DNA from: Luteimonas terrae | GTDB lineage: Bacteria > Pseudomonadota > Gammaproteobacteria > Xanthomonadales > Xanthomonadaceae | Reading direction: 5' to 3' | Length of the DNA: 64,000 bases | Assembly: GCF_004358165.1 (NCBI RefSeq) | Contig: NZ_SMTG01000007.1 | Location: 62,001 to 126,000, forward strand | Part shown: in pieces, positions 61,083 to 64,000 of the stretch | How the letters are laid out: every line of letters starts with the position of its first letter | Position numbering within the stretch: position 1 is the first letter of the stretch | Position numbers and translations under genes: made by a program | Notes under the pieces: generated by a model | What the model saw: only the letters and a program-made list of their open reading frames with translations | Databases searched by the model: none | What the model was told of the DNA's origin: nothing

Positions 61083-64000
61083 TCACAGATCGATACCGAA
61101 GCCGATGCCGGCAGACGACTCGTCGCCGCTGAAGGCACCGCCGAGGCTGAAGGACGCGCGTTCGCCGACCTTCCTGGCGTAACCGATCGAGAGCGCCTGC
61201 TCGCCACTCTGGAAGCCGGCGCCGACGGCGACGCGTCCGCGCGGGCTCTGCGTGCCGGCGGCATTGGTGGCCATGTTGAGCATCGCCGCGCTCATCGCGC
61301 CTTGCTTGTCCATGCGGCGGTCGACGTCGCTGAAACGCCGCTCGACATCGCCGCGGTAGACCTCGAACTGGTCGCCCCATGCGGCAAGGCGCTGGTCGGT
61401 GTAGGCCTTGGACGTGATGACGGCCTGGGTGGCGGTGGTGTCGGCATACGCCTTGGCTTCGGTCACGCCGGCGCGGACCTGGCCCACGTTGGCCGCATCG
61501 GTGGCCTGGGTGCCGGCCGCGACGTTGGTGATCTGGCGCTGCGCGCCGGCGCTGCCCACCGAGACGGTGTTGGCGCGATCGGCGACCGAGCCCTGGCCGA
61601 GTGCGACCGCGCCCTGCGCGGTGACGCTGGCGCCCTGGCCGAGCGCCGTGCCCGAGGCCGCGGTGACCGACGCGCTTTCGCCGACCGCGACGGCATTGGT
61701 CGCATTGGCCGAGATGCTGGCGTTGGCGCCGACCGCGGTGCTGCCATCGGCATTCACGCGGGCGTTGCCGCCGATGGCGGTGTCGTTGGGGCCATGCGCG
61801 TAGGCGTTGCCGCCCAGCGCGACGCCGTTGTCGCCGTTCGCGGCGGCGCCCGCGCCCACGGCCACCGCATTGGTGTCGGCACCGACCGAGGCCGGGGCAT
61901 CGCCGCCGACCGCGACGCGGTCGTTGGTGCCCTGGTTGGAATCGATCACCGTCTCGACCGCACCGACGCGGTTCTTTAGGCTCGACAGCTCGACATCGAG
62001 CGCGGCGAAGGTCGCACCGATCGAGGCGTACTGCATGCCCTGCACCGCATAGCTGGGCGCGGCGACCGTGCCGAACGCGGTCACCGTGGCGCCGCCACCG
62101 AGCACGTCGGCCATGCTCTGCAGGCCCGCGTGCAGCTGCGCGCCGTTGACGGCGTCCATGCTGTCGGCCGCGACCGTGCCGGCGGCGAGGTTCGACAGCA
62201 CCGTGCCGTCGGTGCCCGCGAGCGAGATGCGGGCCTTGTCCGCGTCGTCGTAGGCGACCGCGTTCGCGGCGACACCGGCGACATCGGCCAGGCGCGTGTC
62301 GAGATCGTCGACGCGGCCTTCGACTGCCGTGACGCGCGTGTCGGTCTCGAACAGCTGGCTGCCGTTGACCGCATCGGTGCTGCCTTCGCCGATCTCGCCG
62401 GCAGCGACGTTCGTCACCACGGTGCCGTCGGCACCGGCGAGCGTCAGGCGCGCCTTGTCGGCGTCGTCATAGACGACCGCGTTGGCCGACAGGTCGCCCA
62501 GGCCGCTGGACACCGCGTCGAGCTGCGACTTGTTCACCGCATCGGTCGCCTCGGTGCCGGCGGCGACATTGGTGATCTGGCGTTCGCTGCCCGCGCGGCC
62601 CACCGACACGGTGTTCTCGCGGTTCGCCCAGGAGTTCGCGCCCAGCGCGACGCTGTTGTTGACGCCGGTCCACAGGCCGTTGGCCTGCTGGCGACCGACG
62701 ATCGCCGAGGTGCCCAGCGAGATCGAATCGCTGCCGTAGGTGTTGGTGCCCACGCCGATCGCGATGCTGTTGAGATACAGGATCGGCGAAGGCGCGAAGA
62801 AGTCGCCGTTCCAGACCATCGAGCGGTTGCCGATCGCGATCGAGTTCTGGCCGGCCGCCGCCGATGCCGCGCCCAGCGCCACCGCGTTGACGTTGCGCGC
62901 CGAAGCCGCATAGCCGAGCGCCGTACCCCCTTCGGCCGTCGCGTTGGCGCTGTTGCCCAGCACGACCGTGCGGATGGCCAGCGCCTTGGACGCCGCGCCG
63001 ATCGCCACGGCCGAATCGAAGTTCGACTCCGCGCGGTCACCGATTGCGACGGCCGCGAACGCGGTGGCCTTGGTGCGGTTGCCGATCGCGATCGAGCGGA
63101 TGGCCGTCGCTTCGGACAGGGCGCCGACCGCGGTCGCACCGTATTCGCCGGCCTGCGCGCCGCCGCCGACGGCGGTCGACAGACGGCCCTGCGCCTTGGT
63201 GTTGCGCAGGGTCTGACCCATGAAGTTCGAGCCGATCTCGTCTTCGCGTACGTCGACGATGCCGCCGATCGCGACGGCGGACTTGCCGCTGGTCTCGCTG
63301 TACGCACCCACCGCGGTGTTGAAGTCGCCGCTCGCCAGCGCACCGGCGCCCGTTGCGGTCGCGCCCAGCCCCGTCGCCGAGGTCTGGCGGTAGAGGGTCA
63401 CGCCGCGCGGCAGCGCGCTGTAGTCGACATCGAGGATGCCGCCGATGGCGGTCGCCGAATTGCCGGTTGCCAGGCTGTCGCGGCCGACGCTGACGGCATT
63501 CTTCGCATACGACACCGCGCCGGCGCCGAGCGCGACCGTGCCGGTCCCGATGGCCGCCGATGCTTCGCCGGCGGCAAGCGCGTTGTCACCCTCGGCATAC
63601 GCGCCCGCATCGCTGTCGGCGCTGCCCGTGGCCTGCAGGTAACGCGACGCCTCCTCGAGCTGGGCCAGGTTCACCGCATCGGTGGCCTGGGTGCCGGCGG
63701 CGACGTTGGTGATCTGGCGCTCCTCGCCCGCACGTCCGACCGACACCGTGTTCGCGCGGTCGGCCAGCGCGTTCGCGCCGATCGCCACGCTGCCGTTGAT
63801 GGGTGCCCACAGGCCGCTGTCTTCTTGGATGCCGACGAAGGCGTTGCGTCCGATCGCGATCGAGTCGGAGCCGTGCACTTCCGCGTCGGTGCCCATCGCG
63901 ATGCCGTCCGCGTAGAGGATCGGCTCGTCGCCCCAGAAGTAACCGTTCCAGACGGTCGCCTTGCCGATCGCGATGCTGTTGCGGCCCGCGGCCCAGGAGC
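61083..64000 (-). CDS. trimeric autotransporter adhesin (YadA-like), 5' end outside window
   Basis: At least 972 residues; the reading frame is open to the right edge, so the signal peptide and start are not seen. The head consists of many 14-residue-type repeats with S-x-A-I/V-G (e.g. SIAIGNR, SVALGAN). Neck/stalk motifs such as RQITNVAAGTQATDAVN and DAVNGSQL recur. The C-terminal anchor (about the last 75 residues: RVAVGAGFQSGEQALSIGYAR... GIGFGIDL) is the YadA membrane domain. Should trimerise at the surface and mediate adhesion or autoaggregation. A large module is duplicated 1137 bp apart. The apparent Met start at 63896 is internal. Confidence 0.95.
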   Translation of the reverse strand, partial: SWAAGRNSIAIGKATVWNGYFWGDEPILYADGIAMGTDAEVHGSDSIAIGRNAFVGIQEDSGLWAPINGSVAIGANALADRANTVSVGRAGEERQITNVAAGTQATDAVNLAQLEEASRYLQATGSADSDAGAYAEGDNALAAGEASAAIGTGTVALGAGAVSYAKNAVSVGRDSLATGNSATAIGGILDVDYSALPRGVTLYRQTSATGLGATATGAGALASGDFNTAVGAYSETSGKSAVAIGGIVDVREDEIGSNFMGQTLRNTKAQGRLSTAVGGGAQAGEYGATAVGALSEATAIRSIAIGNRTKATAFAAVAIGDRAESNFDSAVAIGAASKALAIRTVVLGNSANATAEGGTALGYAASARNVNAVALGAASAAAGQNSIAIGNRSMVWNGDFFAPSPILYLNSIAIGVGTNTYGSDSISLGTSAIVGRQQANGLWTGVNNSVALGANSWANRENTVSVGRAGSERQITNVAAGTEATDAVNKSQLDAVSSGLGDLSANAVVYDDADKARLTLAGADGTVVTNVAAGEIGEGSTDAVNGSQLFETDTRVTAVEGRVDDLDTRLADVAGVAANAVAYDDADKARISLAGTDGTVLSNLAAGTVAADSMDAVNGAQLHAGLQSMADVLGGGATVTAFGTVAAPSYAVQGMQYASIGATFAALDVELSSLKNRVGAVETVIDSNQGTNDRVAVGGDAPASVGADTNAVAVGAGAAANGDNGVALGGNAYAHGPNDTAIGGNARVNADGSTAVGANASISANATNAVAVGESASVTAASGTALGQGASVTAQGAVALGQGSVADRANTVSVGSAGAQRQITNVAAGTQATDAANVGQVRAGVTEAKAYADTTATQAVITSKAYTDQRLAAWGDQFEVYRGDVERRFSDVDRRMDKQGAMSAAMLNMATNAAGTQSPRGRVAVGAGFQSGEQALSIGYARKVGERASFSLGGAFSGDESSAGIGFGIDL
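62524..64000 (-). repeat. duplicated head module in the adhesin, period 1137 bp
   Basis: A block of about 340 bp at 62524-62862 recurs at 63661-64000. Two anchor points (TTCACCGC at 62533 and 63670; CCGTTCCAGAC at 62806 and 63943) both give an offset of exactly 1137 bp, or 379 codons. Both blocks encode AAG-x-NSIAIG, VWNG, PILY, GSDSI, NTVSVGRAG and RQITNVAAG in order. The intervening segments differ in length-neutral ways. This is intragenic duplication, in frame. Confidence 0.85.

Overview
The window is a chromosomal segment of a high-GC gammaproteobacterium, most likely a member of the Xanthomonadaceae (Lysobacter/Luteimonas-like). Three things point there: the gene content and order (speA - M48 peptidase - speE, PII - ubiK - comM, coaC - coaB - dut - algC, tyrS / M23 - anmK, xth - ampG), the many secreted peptidases and small lipoproteins, and uniformly strong GC bias in third codon positions. 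The assignment comes from recognising families by eye, not from a search. I saw no tRNA, rRNA, CRISPR array, prophage or IS transposase. No stretch above 300 bp lacks a gene.

1-16.5 kb: a truncated MBL-fold lipoprotein gene, a secreted EF-hand protein, polyamine synthesis (SpeA, SpeE) around an M48 membrane protease, a PII protein, UbiK and ComM. Next come an S9 peptidase flanked by three paralogous small secreted proteins of unknown function, and the glyoxylate shunt (aceB-aceA) divergent from a LysR regulator, with a perfect dyad between them.

16.5-29.4 kb: a 0.2 kb MITE-like element with terminal inverted repeats, a secreted ATP-dependent DNA ligase (LigE type), and a coupled operon coaC-coaB-dut-algC in which the usual coaBC fusion is split. 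Then radC, a YchJ-like protein, an MltB-type lytic transglycosylase, an orphan Ala-rich protein, an I78 inhibitor, an M28 peptidase and tyrS.

29.5-43 kb: an M23 endopeptidase, anmK, ampG, xth, pyrE, uppP and tatD, followed by a multidomain secreted endonuclease I and the helicase gene hrpB. The 3' end of hrpB is embedded in a 124 bp tandem repeat. MltB, AnmK, AmpG, UppP and the later amidase form a dispersed peptidoglycan turnover and recycling set.

43-64 kb: a receiver/histidine-kinase protein, a pseudouridine synthase, a lipoprotein-type methyltransferase, two oxidoreductases, a 2OG-Fe oxygenase, the NHEJ pair ku-ligD with an epimerase and a membrane protein, a GH3 glucosidase with a hydrolase, and a periplasmic amidase. 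The last block is a same-strand set: a trimeric autotransporter adhesin (cut by the right edge), a secreted subtilase, and two small coupled paralogous genes of unknown function.

The best candidates for something undescribed are the trio of secreted proteins sharing a C-x-RER motif near the S9 peptidase, the coupled paralogue pair behind the adhesin/subtilase block, the MITE-like element, and the hrpB terminal repeat. Reading was by eye; starts are inferred from ribosome-binding sites and family N-termini.
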